A stretch of DNA of 64,000 nucleotides from Thamnidium elegans. Lineage: Eukaryota > Mucoromycota > Mucoromycetes > Mucorales > Mucoraceae. Location of the stretch: NCBI GenBank assembly GCA_025201345.1, contig JAIXMG010000034.1, forward strand, positions 248,001 through 312,000. Direction: 5' to 3'. Both the position numbers and the translations under genes were made by a program. Below the pieces are notes generated by a model. The model was given only the letters and a program-made list of their open reading frames with translations, was not told the DNA's origin and did no database searches. Shown here piece after piece: positions 32,303 through 46,107 of the stretch (within the stretch, counting starts at the first letter, position 1; each line of letters opens with the position of its first letter).

Positions 32303-34960
32303 ATGAGTACCACACCTACTTCAGAAAGGCCTAGACGTTTGTCTATGCCTAAACTAACACGTCGGTTAACCAACGTAGTTATTCACGTTGATGAACCCAA
32401 CGCTGAACCCGTCACGCCCACTAGTGTTCCTTCACTTACTGGTTCCAAGCACATCAAATTACCAGCATCAGCCCTCAACGAATGGAAATCACACTTGGAA
32501 CCCAAAAAAAACGATACCGAATCTATTAAAAAAGATATTGTTCAACAAGCCTTAGAGACCGTATGTCGCAACCCATACAACCTTGATAACTTGGCTGTCT
32601 ATCAAGCAACAGCGCATACAGTCCGTAATCGTCTCTTACAAGATTGGAACTTAACTCAAGAAGCCATTCATGATCAGAACCCCAAGCGATGTTATTATCT
32701 CTCCATGGAATTTTTAATTGGTAGAGCACTTGATAACGCATTATACTGTTTGCAAGCCAAAGATAACTATAAGCAAAGTGTAAAGGATTTAGGCTTTAAT
32801 CTTGAAGATCTTTTGGAACAAGAACGTGACGCTGCTTTAGGTAACGGCGGATTAGGTAGATTAGCTGCTTGTTATATGGACGCTGCTGCTACATTAGATT
32901 ATCCTACCTGGGGTTATGGTTTACGTTATCAGTATGGTATCTTTAAACAGATTATCAATAGCGAGGGGTATCAGACGGAGATGCCTGATTATTGGTTGAA
33001 TTCTAACGGTAATCCTTGGGAGTTTCCTCGTACCGATATTAAATATGAAGTTCAGTTTTACGGATATGTTGCTACAAAGGTAAATGAAAAAGGTGAATCA
33101 CGTATGTCCTGGGAGGGAGGTGATAGGGTACAAGCAATGGCCTATGACGTACCTATTCCCGGTTTCGGAACAAAGGGATGTGGTAACATTCGTCTTTGGT
33201 CTTCAAAACCACTTAAAACATTTGATTTTGCATCTTTTAATGATGGTGACTATGAACGTTCTGTCGCTGACCAAACAAAGGCTGAAAACCTGACCTCTGT
33301 TTTGTACCCTAACGATAACCATAACGTTGGTAAAGAACTTCGTTTAAAACAAGAATACTTTTTTGTTAGTGCTTCGTTACAAGACATCATTCACCGTTTC
33401 AAGCACACCAACTCTGCCTGGAAGGAATTTCCTGATAAAGTAGCTGTTCAATTAAACGACACGCATCCAACTTTAGCTATTCCCGAATTACAACGTATCT
33501 TGGTCGATATCGAAGGACTTGAATGGGATGACGCATGGGATATTGTTACTCGCGTGTTTGCTTTCACTAACCATACCGTGTTACCTGAAGCGCTTGAATG
33601 TTGGTCCGTGCCAATGATGGAAAAGATCTTACCGCGTCATATGCAAATAGTGTACGACATCAACTTGTTCTTCTTGCAAAAGTTTGAAAAGGTCTTTCAA
33701 AACGACCGCGGTATCTTGAATCGAGTTTCTATTATCGAAGAAAGTAATCCGCAACAAGTACGTATGGCTTATTTAGCTGTGGTTGGATCTCATACGGTCA
33801 ATGGTGTTGCTGCTCTTCATTCGGAATTAATCAAGACTGAATTGTTTAGTGAGTTTATCAAGTACTATGGTCCTGAAAAGTTTATCAATATTACCAATGG
33901 TATTACTCCTCGTCGTTGGTTGTATCAAGCAAATCCTATGCTTCGTAACTTGATCACAGAAACTTTAGGATCCGAAAAATGGGTTACTCATTTAGATGAA
34001 TTAAAGGGTCTTAAAAAGTATGCTGAAGATATCGCGTTCCAAAAGAAATGGATGAATGTCAAGTTACAAAATAAGATTCGTTTAGCTGATTGGATTAAGC
34101 GCAACTTGGATATTACTGTAGACCCTCAAGCTTTATTTGACATTCAAGTAAAACGTATTCATGAATATAAGCGTCAATTTATGAACATTTTAAGTGTAAT
34201 CTATCGATACAAGAACATTCAATTATTATCTGAAGAAGAACGTAAGGATTTAGTACCTCGTGTAGTTATATTTGGTGGTAAATCAGCTCCTGGTTATTAC
34301 ATTGCCAAGATGGTTATCAAGTTAATCACTACAGTAGCTCAAGTTGTCAATAACGACGAAACCATTAACGATTTATTAAAGGTAGTTTATATTCCTGATT
34401 ACAATGTATCACTTGCCGAAATCATTGTACCTGCCTCTGACTTATCTCAACATATCTCTACCGCTGGTACTGAAGCATCTGGTACCTCCAACATGAAATT
34501 TGTATTAAACGGTGGATTGATTTTGGGTACAGTAGACGGAGCCAATATTGAGATTCGAGATGAAATTGGAGCCGAAAACATTTTTATGTTTGGTACATTA
34601 TCAGATCAAGTAGCAGATATTCGTCATCGTCAAAAGTACCATGGTGTTCCTATTGATCCTAACCTTCAAGTAGTACTTCATGCAATCCAATCAGGTGAAT
34701 TTGGTGGATTTGAAACTGCTTCTGTGTTTGGTCCTTTAATTAATACTTTAACATATGGTGGTGATTATTATTTGATATCAGCTGACTTTGAACAGTACTT
34801 GGATGCTCATGATCGTGTCGATGCCTTATTTAAGGATACTACTACTTGGGCTCAAAAGTCTATTTTGTGTACGGCTGGTATGGGTTTCTTTTCTGCTGAT
34901 CGCGCTACTCGTGAATATGCTGATAAAATTTGGAACCTTAAGCCTATCACTTTGAAGTAA
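32303..34960 (+). CDS. GPH1: Glycogen phosphorylase
   Basis: Uninterrupted 885-aa frame, the usual length of fungal Gph1 (GT35). It releases glucose-1-phosphate from glycogen using pyridoxal phosphate. Visible landmarks: AALGNGGLGRLAACYMDA near residue 175, the NDTHPTLAIPELQRI and ITNGITPRRWL motifs, DIQVKRIHEYKRQ, KSAPGYYIAK, and the PLP-lysine signature GTEASGTSNMKFVLNGG with TVDGANIEI. The N-terminal tail has RRLS (residues 11-14), a consensus protein kinase A site, matching cAMP control of yeast Gph1. No introns, unlike neighbours. The next gene follows on the same strand after about 120 bp. Confidence 0.97.
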   Translation: MSTTPTSERPRRLSMPKLTRRLTNVVIHVDEPNAEPVTPTSVPSLTGSKHIKLPASALNEWKSHLEPKKNDTESIKKDIVQQALETVCRNPYNLDNLAVYQATAHTVRNRLLQDWNLTQEAIHDQNPKRCYYLSMEFLIGRALDNALYCLQAKDNYKQSVKDLGFNLEDLLEQERDAALGNGGLGRLAACYMDAAATLDYPTWGYGLRYQYGIFKQIINSEGYQTEMPDYWLNSNGNPWEFPRTDIKYEVQFYGYVATKVNEKGESRMSWEGGDRVQAMAYDVPIPGFGTKGCGNIRLWSSKPLKTFDFASFNDGDYERSVADQTKAENLTSVLYPNDNHNVGKELRLKQEYFFVSASLQDIIHRFKHTNSAWKEFPDKVAVQLNDTHPTLAIPELQRILVDIEGLEWDDAWDIVTRVFAFTNHTVLPEALECWSVPMMEKILPRHMQIVYDINLFFLQKFEKVFQNDRGILNRVSIIEESNPQQVRMAYLAVVGSHTVNGVAALHSELIKTELFSEFIKYYGPEKFINITNGITPRRWLYQANPMLRNLITETLGSEKWVTHLDELKGLKKYAEDIAFQKKWMNVKLQNKIRLADWIKRNLDITVDPQALFDIQVKRIHEYKRQFMNILSVIYRYKNIQLLSEEERKDLVPRVVIFGGKSAPGYYIAKMVIKLITTVAQVVNNDETINDLLKVVYIPDYNVSLAEIIVPASDLSQHISTAGTEASGTSNMKFVLNGGLILGTVDGANIEIRDEIGAENIFMFGTLSDQVADIRHRQKYHGVPIDPNLQVVLHAIQSGEFGGFETASVFGPLINTLTYGGDYYLISADFEQYLDAHDRVDALFKDTTTWAQKSILCTAGMGFFSADRATREYADKIWNLKPITLK

Positions 34961-35080
34961 AAAAAAAAAAAAATTCTCTTAAAAAATTTTTTTTTGTAAT
35001 AATAATAAAAAAAAACTGTTGTGACTTTAATAATAATAATACGTGAGCTTTTTATTTTTTTTTATTCTTTGTTATTTACA

Positions 35081-36932
<1,852 letters not shown>

Positions 36933-37015
36933 CTGAAGGGGGCACAGACAAAATAAATAAAAAAAACAAAGGGACCCGAGTCAGTCCTTTTTTCTTTATA
37001 AATAGTCGCAGATAA

Positions 37016-37047
<32 letters not shown>

Positions 37048-37068
37048 CCATTCATATATTTAATAATC

Positions 37069-37491
37069 ATGAGCGATCTTAACTGGTGTACATACTGTGA
37101 CAACGCAATAAGTCCCTTTTCCGTAAGTTTTTACATTTTGTATATCTTTTATAAAACTGCTAATAAACTCTTTAATATATAGAACTCTTTATATTGTTCT
37201 GAAGATTGTTTACGGTCAGACGCTTTAAATCATCACCCATTATTAGGCTATGACTACGCCGAATTAAAGGATTTTCCTCGTTCAACACCTTCACCTACTT
37301 TGACCGCATCATCTTCATCTACTGTTTCTCTATCACCATCTCTATCTTCTATTGCATCATTTAAAGAAGTACCTGTATTTCAACTTAACCCTTCTTCTGA
37401 TTCTGTTTACCAACACTTTTATCAACAAAAAGAAAAGAAATTAAACCCTGCTTCGATCTTATTATCGAGTTGGACAAAGAATATTCTTTAA
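37069..37491 (+). CDS. ECL1-like zinc-binding protein
   Basis: 120 aa from exons 37069-37122 and 37183-37491. The N-terminus MSDLNWCTYCDNAISPFS spliced to NSLYCSEDCLRSDA gives a CxxC…CxxxC zinc module like fission yeast Ecl1-3 (extender of chronological lifespan) and related short fungal proteins. The remainder is Ser/Pro/Thr-rich and likely disordered. Ecl proteins respond to sulphur or zinc limitation and prolong lifespan; that role is only inferred here. Confidence 0.75.
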
Positions 37492-38300
37492 ATACTTATT
37501 ACATTTTACATATACCCCCCTCTTTCCCTTTTTCTCCCCCTTCAGAAATACCACACACGCACAAAAAAAAAAAAAAAAAAAACTACGTACACATGCATTG
37601 CTTAATTATACATCTCTCTCTTTTACATATCTTGCATTTTAACAACAACAAAAATCCCTCCCCTACCCCCTTTTTTATTTTTTAAACCTTGTACAAATAA
37701 TAAACTTTTTTTTTTATAGTGATATATAACCCTTGTCTTATCAGATCTAGTAATCTAACCAATGATAATCAGTTATCTCTGATTATACATATTATCAGAT
37801 CCTTTTTGATCCTGACTTTTAAATAGATTATAAAAAAAAAATGACTCAGATTTAATTTAAATTAATCGTATTAATCACACCCAAGGATTTTTTTTTAAGG
37901 TTCATCAGCTTTTTTAAGAAATTCCTATTTCCTTCCTTCTTTGGGATTTTATGCTACATGGGGGCCATTGGGAATACAGCTATTCAATTAAAGCAATGCA
38001 ACAGTATATACGTTTCAAAACAGTAATCCATTACGGGTTTGTTCCGGCTCGTGTAAGTAGTTGTAGCGCTTAAAAATATTAGGAAGGGGAAACTGTAATG
38101 CTAGCAATGGGGAAAGAGCATACCTAGAAATAAAAACAGTACTTTTTTTTCCTTTTTTACTGAGTACGCACATATATAATTGACTTATAATAAATGAATA
38201 CATACCTTCTGTTAATTACAGTGAATCCAAAGATAGTTTTCTTAAAACAACAAAGAACTAGACTATCGCAAATACTTCAAGATTTGACTGACTCTCTGAA
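37492..38300. other. Intergenic, nothing recognised
   Basis: 3' flank of the ECL1-like gene followed by AT-rich spacer with several GATAATCAG/CTGATTATA-like short inverted words around 37737-37800. No gene is seen. Confidence 0.5.
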
Positions 38301-39060
38301 ATGAGATCATCAAATTGTTTCAGGTGCAAAAGTTATTTTCTTTATTTCCAACGTGGCATTAATTTGAATACTTTTGTACCTCAAGGAAATACAGTCGAAA
38401 TCAATTATGACAGTACCCTTAGCAAATTTTACGAAGCTTTTGATTTTAGTAAACTACCCAATTTGAAGATAAAACCGTAAGTAACACTAAATACTATACA
38501 AAAAAAAAAAAAAAAAAACGGCAAGAAATAAGAGCCGTAGAAGAAATAATAGGTTAAACAAGCAACCTTCACCAACTATTTTACCAGGTAATTCTACTTG
38601 AATAATAAATAATATACGGCATATTAATGATATACATTTTTTAAAAAACATAGAAACCCTCGCAGAAGAAATAACTTTGCTAAAGGCGGCAAAACGAAAA
38701 TGACCTTGATTATCTTTGACCTTGGAATGCTTTCATAAAGACGGTATTCCCTTCCATGGTGTTACCTTTATCGTATATAAAAATATGAGACGAAGAGCAC
38801 AACCCGGGGAGCTATGTTTAATAGACATCGACGAGTTTGGAATCTATGTAGTAAGTGAACATTATTCAGTTGATACGAAATAGAGAAATTATAAATTAAT
38901 TGCTTTAACATAGGTTTGCAATCAATGCAAAAATAAGACAAATCAGTCTCTTCCAAAGCCTTCCGTTGCACTCATTATGAAACACTTTTATGGAATCGCG
39001 ATACAAACATCGCTCGAAACATGAGGCCTGGAAGGCCTGGAATATTTTGCAGACAACAAG
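38301..39060 (+). pseudogene. Decayed TnpB/Fanzor-like gene
   Basis: A frame from ATG 38301 runs to a good donor at about 38479. After broken sequence it resumes at about 38731 with an ORF ending in ELCLIDIDEFGIYV, then an intron-like gap, then VCNQCKNKTNQS (about 38914) and, after a one-base frame change, FRCTHYETLLWNRDTNIARNM (38961-39020). The order D-E-F, CxxC, Cxx(C/Y), W-NRDxxxARN matches the zinc finger plus RuvC-III end of TnpB/Fanzor (OMEGA) nucleases: the second Cys of the latter pair is Tyr and the residue pattern DEFRTS is altered. Frameshifts and missing RuvC-I/II parts show it is dead. Confidence 0.55.
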
Positions 39061-39310
39061 ATTTTTTATTTTTTTTTATACCGCCACTTTGAATGTGGTG
39101 TGCCCAACACTTAAAAGTTTTACACAAACAAAGATAAGTTACGAAAAAATAGGTGACCTTTAAAATATTTACTAAATTTGTGTTAGTTTTCTTTGGGAGT
39201 GTAGGTATCTCGTCTTTCTCCCTTTTATACACATTTTTATTTTAGTATACATGTGTGCGAATATCTTTATTATAATTAAATAGTACTACAGATTTTTTTT
39301 TTAGAGTTTT

Positions 39311-40331
39311 TTAAGTTGTATGAACTGCTGTGGCTTCATCCGATTTATCACTCATTCTCCTTAACAAATGATCATGTGACATACTAGATTCCAACATAAT
39401 ATTGGTATCATGTGGATGATGTAAAGATATATCAAGCGATTGTAATACCTCCTGTTGCACAGGTTCCTCTATCGGTCTCCTTCTGAAATCAAGATAATCT
39501 GGTTTCTTTTGATTAAAGCATTGTTCCCAAGTATTTAAAGCGTTCAAGTTTGGTAATTGAATATACATGTCGCACCATCCTTGACCATGTACTTTCAATA
39601 CATAATCTTCTAATTTCGCAGAGTAAATGGATGCATGATGATAAGACATAACTGTTCCTTTCTTTGCACACTTCTATTAAAACAAAAATTTTAAAAAAAA
39701 GTACAAACTACATACATTTTTACTTACTGAAAAGTGAGAAAAATAGCCCAACCATGGAAACACCATAACATAATGCATCTCCCATTGAGACAAGAAGGGA
39801 AAATATCTAAAGACTTTTCTTATAGGCATTTCACCTTCATGAACCTCAATAAAGTTACTACTTCCACCATCATGATTCTCCAACGTAGTGCTAACAGCAC
39901 TAGGCTTTCTTCTTCGTAAACTATTATCATCATCATCATCCAATACAGGCTCATCAGAAGCCAATATTTGTTCTAAACTTAATAACTCGCTTATTCCAGG
40001 AGTATTACTATGACTAGTACGATGATCAAAATAAGTTTGATTATGAGAAGATTTCAAGAAGGAAAATACAGATGGTCTACTAGTAGAATTATTTGACTTT
40101 TCTTGCTGTTGTTGTTCATCTCTCTTTTCTTTTATCTTGACTCGATAAAATGCCTGTAATTTAGGTAAGAACAAGATTAAAAGAGAGAAAGTTGTAGCCC
40201 ATAGGATAGAAATAACATCAATATAGTATTTTGTATAAAAGTCTGCTAAAGGGTTTACAATCACAGCAAAACCAACAAGTGCAGAGAATAGAATATTGCT
40301 ATATTTATATATTAGTATTATGTAGTCTGTA

Positions 40332-40374
<43 letters not shown>

Positions 40375-43106
40375 ACTTACTATACGGATAATCCCATTTG
40401 TTTACATTCACTATAACGGTTATACTGCCTACCTGCAAACCGTGTCTTGTATGCAAGGAAGGTAGCAAACAAGAGTAAGAATGCTGCATATACTGTAGAT
40501 AATACTAAAAACACAATCTTATTACTCCCTTGAGGTTCACAAGACCAATAATGCGTAGAGAAGGATACTTCAAATTTTGTGGGAACTGGTTTAGCGACCA
40601 ACAAACCAACGACTAATATAATCTAAGGTAATTATTTTAAATAAAGAAGTATTTAATTATGTAAACTTACCATTTCTAAACCTATTAAACCAGCTACGGT
40701 TTGTAACAGGTGATTATCAGTAATTACATTTCTTGTAATAAATATATTATTAAAGATGCGATAAATTCTATAATTTTTAGCAATCATATTTCTACACACA
40801 TTAAAAAGTTAATTAAAGAAAAAATCATGGCATATTTTCCCCTTACCCTAATACAAGTAAGAAACCTAGACTGAAAGTAACTGGTGTAACAATACAAGAT
40901 GTTTCGGTAGGTATGCCGATCATCATCATTACAGAAATATATGTTAACACGAACCCAACTAGTTCTAAGCAACAAAACAATGGACTAGTACCACGTAAGT
41001 TTTTTTTTTTTTTTTTTTTTTTTTTGCAGTATAAATAAATAAAATGTAACTAACCTAGATGCTTTAAATACTTCATGCTTTCGATTAAATAATACAATAA
41101 AGAAACAAATTATGGAGAATAGTATACCAGCAGATGATAAAGCCAAGATTGCATGAGAAATAGGAGAAGTGATATCTGGGTTTAAAGGTATACTTGGAGG
41201 CGAATCAAGTGGGGGCTAAAAAAAAAAAAAAGGGTAAGGAGAAGAATTATAATGATTAACAAGTAACTTACCACATGTGTACCATCAAAGAATATTGGTG
41301 AACCAGTAATATTTAAAAATCCTCCTGTACTTTTACCAATGACTTGCCTTGAACCAAATTGTAAGTTATAGACTTGATAGTTACTAAATATAAAGTAAGT
41401 AATACTACTATAGTATATATATATATATATAATTTACCCAGTAGTCAAGTCTCCATTTGAGTCATAATTCATTGGTCCTTCTGGTCCAACATATCCAATA
41501 TTAAATGCAGAAGGTAACATTTCATCTCCCAATTCACCGGTAGCTAATTTAATTAATTTATCCGTTTTATTTTTACTGTTATTGATTAATTTTCCAAATC
41601 CTTCTGCCATAATCATCATACATGAATATGCTAATCTACACACACACACACACACACACAAAAAGAAAGGTATTTTTAGTTTTATTTATTTATTTATACA
41701 AGTCTACACATATACCCTTCATAAGAAGAAATATTTCTATAACCAGCATAAGGATACCTATAAATAAATTAATTAGTAAACTAATATATATATGTATATA
41801 TATATACAATAAACTATTTTACGCTTCAGGGTTTAAAGTAGCCCATTGGTCAAGAAAACTTTCAAAAGGTTGGTAACCATGTAAGGATAACCAATTATCA
41901 AAAAAGAATAAACCTTGGTATGCACTAGCATAATCAATATTTAAACTATAATTTTGATTGGTTTCAATTACTGTTTGTTCTAATTCAGTTGAGGTATCTC
42001 CCATCATAAGCCAAACATAATCACTATTGATTAATCCCATCTTTTGTGCTTGTATTAGTATACTAACTTGAGGTTGTGCTGTAGCTGCTACCATAATAAT
42101 ACGTGCTCCTCCATTTGTAATGTTTTTTAAAGCGTTTAACATATCATCTGTAGTTTGTGTTGATGCAATCGATTGATATTGAAGGATATGAAGGTCCATA
42201 TTTCCTGCTTGAATTAACGCGCGCTGATAGACTAGATATTATTTATGAATACTAATAAATAATAATAATAATATGTACTTTACATTGTTGACCAAGTGGA
42301 TCATCTGTATATAAAACACCCAACTTGTTCCAACCTTGTTTTGATGCAAATGAAAGCATGACATCGGCGATAATAACCTGTGTAGGTATAGTTCTAAAAA
42401 AATACTTGTACTGAGTTTTATCTGAAAAAGCGACTATAAAATAAAATAAAATAAAAAGTAAGTTTTACTGAATATAATTTAAAAATATAATATTTTACTG
42501 GCATTAGCTGTAAATGAACACTGCGGAATCTCTAATGTAGAAGTCATTAAAGCACTTAAACTGGTCCAAGAACTCGATATATCTCCAATAACGCCAATGA
42601 CGCCTTGTTGTAATAGCGTAACGGATGCATACACTGCATTTGTGACAGACATTTGATCAAGTGATGAATCAGGAAATGAGTCTTTTTCAATTAGAGTGAT
42701 ATAAGCTCCTGGTATAACTTGTCTACTATTAATATCATTGACGGCCATTCGAATTGCCGAAGAACCACTAATAATCAAAATTTTAATTTTTTTTTTTTTT
42801 TTTTTTTTTTTGCATAATTTTTTTTTTTACCCCCACACAATTTGTGCTGTAAGGTTATCATTCTTTTGAGTAAAAGGTAACAAAACACCTATCTATCTCT
42901 AGTATTAAAAACAAAAATAAATTGTATTTAAGTTTGATTATTATTATTACTTTAAGTTCTGTTCTTCCAGTTGTGTTATATCTAGGTGTAATATAAACTG
43001 TACTATTATCGGTTTGATTGATATTACTGTATAAATCATCCACTAATAATTTTCCAAAAGCTAAAGAATTAAATGGTAATTCACCAATGACACTTTGTTG
43101 TGTCAT
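39311..43106 (-). CDS. Class C (GABA-B-like) G-protein-coupled receptor
   Basis: About 997 aa from 14 exons: 43106-42951, 42892-42831, 42767-42499, 42433-42284, 42231-41823, 41757-41716, 41635-41438, 41383-41272, 41215-41055, 40984-40847, 40791-40671, 40622-40381, 40298-39728, 39673-39311; all phases fit. Exons 2-8 form an ANF/periplasmic-binding-type ectodomain: IGVLLPFTQ, SSAIRMAVNDINSR, GVIGVIGDISSSWT, KQGWNKLGVLYTDD. Exons 9-13 give seven transmembrane segments, from ISHAILALSSAGILFSIICFF to ISILWATTFSLLILFLPKLQAF, with the class C three-to-four linkage ETSCIVTP and AKNYRIYRIF. A long Ser/Asp-rich cytosolic tail follows. The likely ligand is a small amino-acid-like molecule, unknown here. 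The start is doubtful: the ATG at 43106 gives no signal peptide, but the frame stays open upstream with hydrophobic codons lacking an ATG. Confidence 0.9.
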
Positions 43107-43343
43107 GGTTTGGTTAATGTAGTTTGAAATGGTATAATATAAAAGAAAGGAAAAAGAGATAAAAATAACAATAATAAAGAATAATAATAAAGAAAGAAAA
43201 AAAGAAAAAAGAAAAAAAAAGGGGTTAATCCTTGTTTTAACCCCTATAATTATATCGGTATTGAGACCGGGTTTATTGTATGAAACGTGTCAAGTAGTAG
43301 GAGAGACAAAAAAAAAAAAAAAGGAGTAAAATATACATAATAA

Positions 43344-43787
43344 TTAATATTGGCCAGAATGATGGTCTAATCGTTCAAGCCATTCTTCTGGTATGGAAGG
43401 AATGACACTGGATTCTCTTGCATTTTTCTCCCTTTCTGCCGATAACTTTGTCTTTAATTCATTATAAATACTATCTGATAAACTTAGACTGTCATCATTT
43501 ACTAATCTTTGTTCTTGCTTTTTATGATGCCAGCCAGAATGTACCATATTAGTTGTAGTTGGCAGAGAAAACGGTAACATATATTTAGAATCTTTTTTCT
43601 CTGTTAAATAATGATTATCTTCATCATTTTCTGTATAAATACTATCTGTATCTGATCCACTTTGAACAGACTGTCGTGATTTTCGATTATTCTTTTGTTG
43701 TGATATCGATTGTAATAAACTACCTAAACTAGATATACTATTAGGTCTACTTTGATTTTCTATAGATGAAGATCTCTCTATAAATGG

Positions 43788-43819
<32 letters not shown>

Positions 43820-45706
43820 CAGTTTGAATACTTTTAATCGTATCTTCTGCAATTTGCATCGTATACTTTTCTATTTCTTCTTTTAATCGTGTTTCTGATA
43901 CTTCATATCGATAATTTAAAACAAGTCTTTTGATTTGCATCGGATTTAATAGATCAAATGATTTAGTGGTACTAATAAAATCCATCAAGTCTTGCAATTG
44001 TGAAACGCATTGTAATAATTGAACAAGTTGTACAACTGGATTAAAATAAGCTCCTAATGTGCTTGGTAAATGATGTTCTCTTACCCATTCTTCAATCACA
44101 GTTAGATTCATTCGTATCTGTAACGCTTTACTTCGACACAAGTACTTCTTATTACTCAAGATACGATTAAATATTTCACAAGATAAAAAGTGAAATAACT
44201 GAGCCATCGCTTGAATAACAATAACTGGATGAACATCATAAGATTGTAATACGTATAAAATGGACGTTAATAATGATGTTACAGATTGTGGAGTAAGTGT
44301 AGATCTTGTTTGTGGTACCGATAATTCTGCTTGTGTATTTCCAACAGACCTACGATTAGAAGAAGTCGAAAATCGATTACGTCGAAAGAATCGATGCCAA
44401 TCGTCTGCAAATTCAACTACTTCTAGCCCACCTAGTTGTTCATATTCAATCATGGCTGGTTCCAAGATACGATCCATTCGCTTTTCTGAATCGGTGACAA
44501 GTAATGTATACGTCTCTGAAATTAATTCGGATATCTCTAATTGATATTCGGCTGTTGCTACAACAAGACCAACATCTTTTTTTAAATAGTATAACAATTG
44601 TGATAAATTAGCAATCCAAAATGCCATAATATGAACATCTTGCGAGCTAGTCTAATTTTTTTAAACATTTATAAAATTAGTTACTACGGATAACAAAAAA
44701 AAAAAAAAAAGGGGTATTATTACCTTGACAACCGTATCTATTCTAGCAACTGCTTTTGAAATTAATTGATGCACTAATTCTCGACAAGTATAATAATGAG
44801 CAAAACGAGCACATAAAAATATGATATTTGCAGGAACATAAATTTCAGTTCGTGACTTCATAGGCAGTTTAAGATGGGAGATGGATACATTAAGAATATG
44901 GTCGATTTCATCTTCTGCAAATACAAACATTTGGTCAGGTAAACACTGATCCCAAATAAATTTATGGACAGATCTAAAACTAGCCTCACACGATTGGATA
45001 TATTGATCATGTTGTTGCTTTACGGGTGGTATAAATGGTTCGATATCAGATAATGTAGTTGTACAAGGTGATAAAATAGAAATCATATGTTCATTTTCTG
45101 TATCTACTAGATCATAAATTGTTCTTCCACTACGAGATCGGGTAGATGAAGAAGCACTATACTCCAATAATAATTTTACAATTTGACCATGTCCATTTGT
45201 TGTGGCCCACATTAATGCAGTCCATCCAACTATATATTGATAATTATTTAAGAAAGCTTATAATATTTTTAAAAAAAATAATATTTACTTTTATCTTGTA
45301 CATCTACTTTAGCTCCAACCTGTAATAAGAACCTTACCACCTCAATTTTTCCGAAACAACTAGCATAAATCAACGGTGTAGAACCATCTGTTTCATCATC
45401 AGAGGCATCCAAATCAACATAGGAACTTAATCTAGTATCAGTGACTAAATGTCGTATAGTAACCAAATCACCATGAGAAGCAGACCTGTTCAAGATTTCA
45501 CTTAATCGTTCCGTCTTTTTAGCTCCGTCTAAAAACTCAAAATCTTGTAATGATAAAAATGACACTTGTTCAAGTTCTTCTTCTAAAGAGTGCGTAGAAA
45601 GTAGTGTAGAGTTGGATGAACTGGTAGAAGACCATGAAAATGTGTTTTGTTTATTCTTTCGACCACTTTGACTTGTATCGCTATCTTCTTCATAATGTTG
45701 ATTCAT
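43344..45706 (-). CDS. Ankyrin-repeat plus DIL (dilute) domain protein
   Basis: About 743 aa from exons 45706-45289, 45229-44724 and 44651-43344. The N-terminal Ser/Glu-rich region is followed by two ankyrin repeats (DGSTPLIYASCFGKIEVVRFLLQVGAKVDVQDK and GWTALMWATTNGHGQIVKLLLEYSA, near residues 110-170). From about residue 230 to 560 it resembles the DIL/cargo-binding domain of class V myosins: WIANLSQLLYYLKKD, LFHFLSCEIFNRIL, FNPVVQLVQLLQCVSQLQDL. Fungi carry such ANK-DIL proteins without a motor; a vesicle-trafficking role is plausible but unproved. A poly-Gln tract (12 Gln, near 43785-43820) and Ser-rich tail follow. Confidence 0.88.
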
Positions 45707-45712
45707 ACACGC

Positions 45713-45754
<42 letters not shown>

Positions 45755-46107
45755 AAAAAAAAAGAAGAGAGAAAAATAAACAGGTTAAAAAAAACAAAAT
45801 AAACACCTTTTTTTTTCCCTCTATTATTATCTTTTATCTCCTTTTTATACTATTCTCCTTGCTAAATTATATATGTATAAATCTATTTTAAGGGGTCAGG
45901 TCAACCTTTTTTTTTTTACTCCTTAAAAAAATTGTTACGCTCAATTCACAATCTCCATAAAAAAAAGGGAGACAAATTTTTTTATGCGTGCTACAAAAAA
46001 AAAAAAAAAAAAAAAGAAAAAAATTACAAAAACAAATAGTGTATATGAAGGAACAATAAGACACATTTCTTTTTTTATTACAGAAAGCTTCTAGTACTCA
46101 ATTGAAT
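45707..46107. other. Intergenic with long T tract
   Basis: Contains a poly-T run of roughly 35 bases (45717-45753), a 20-base A run near 45993 and the 3' flank of the P0 gene. No gene is seen. Confidence 0.6.
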
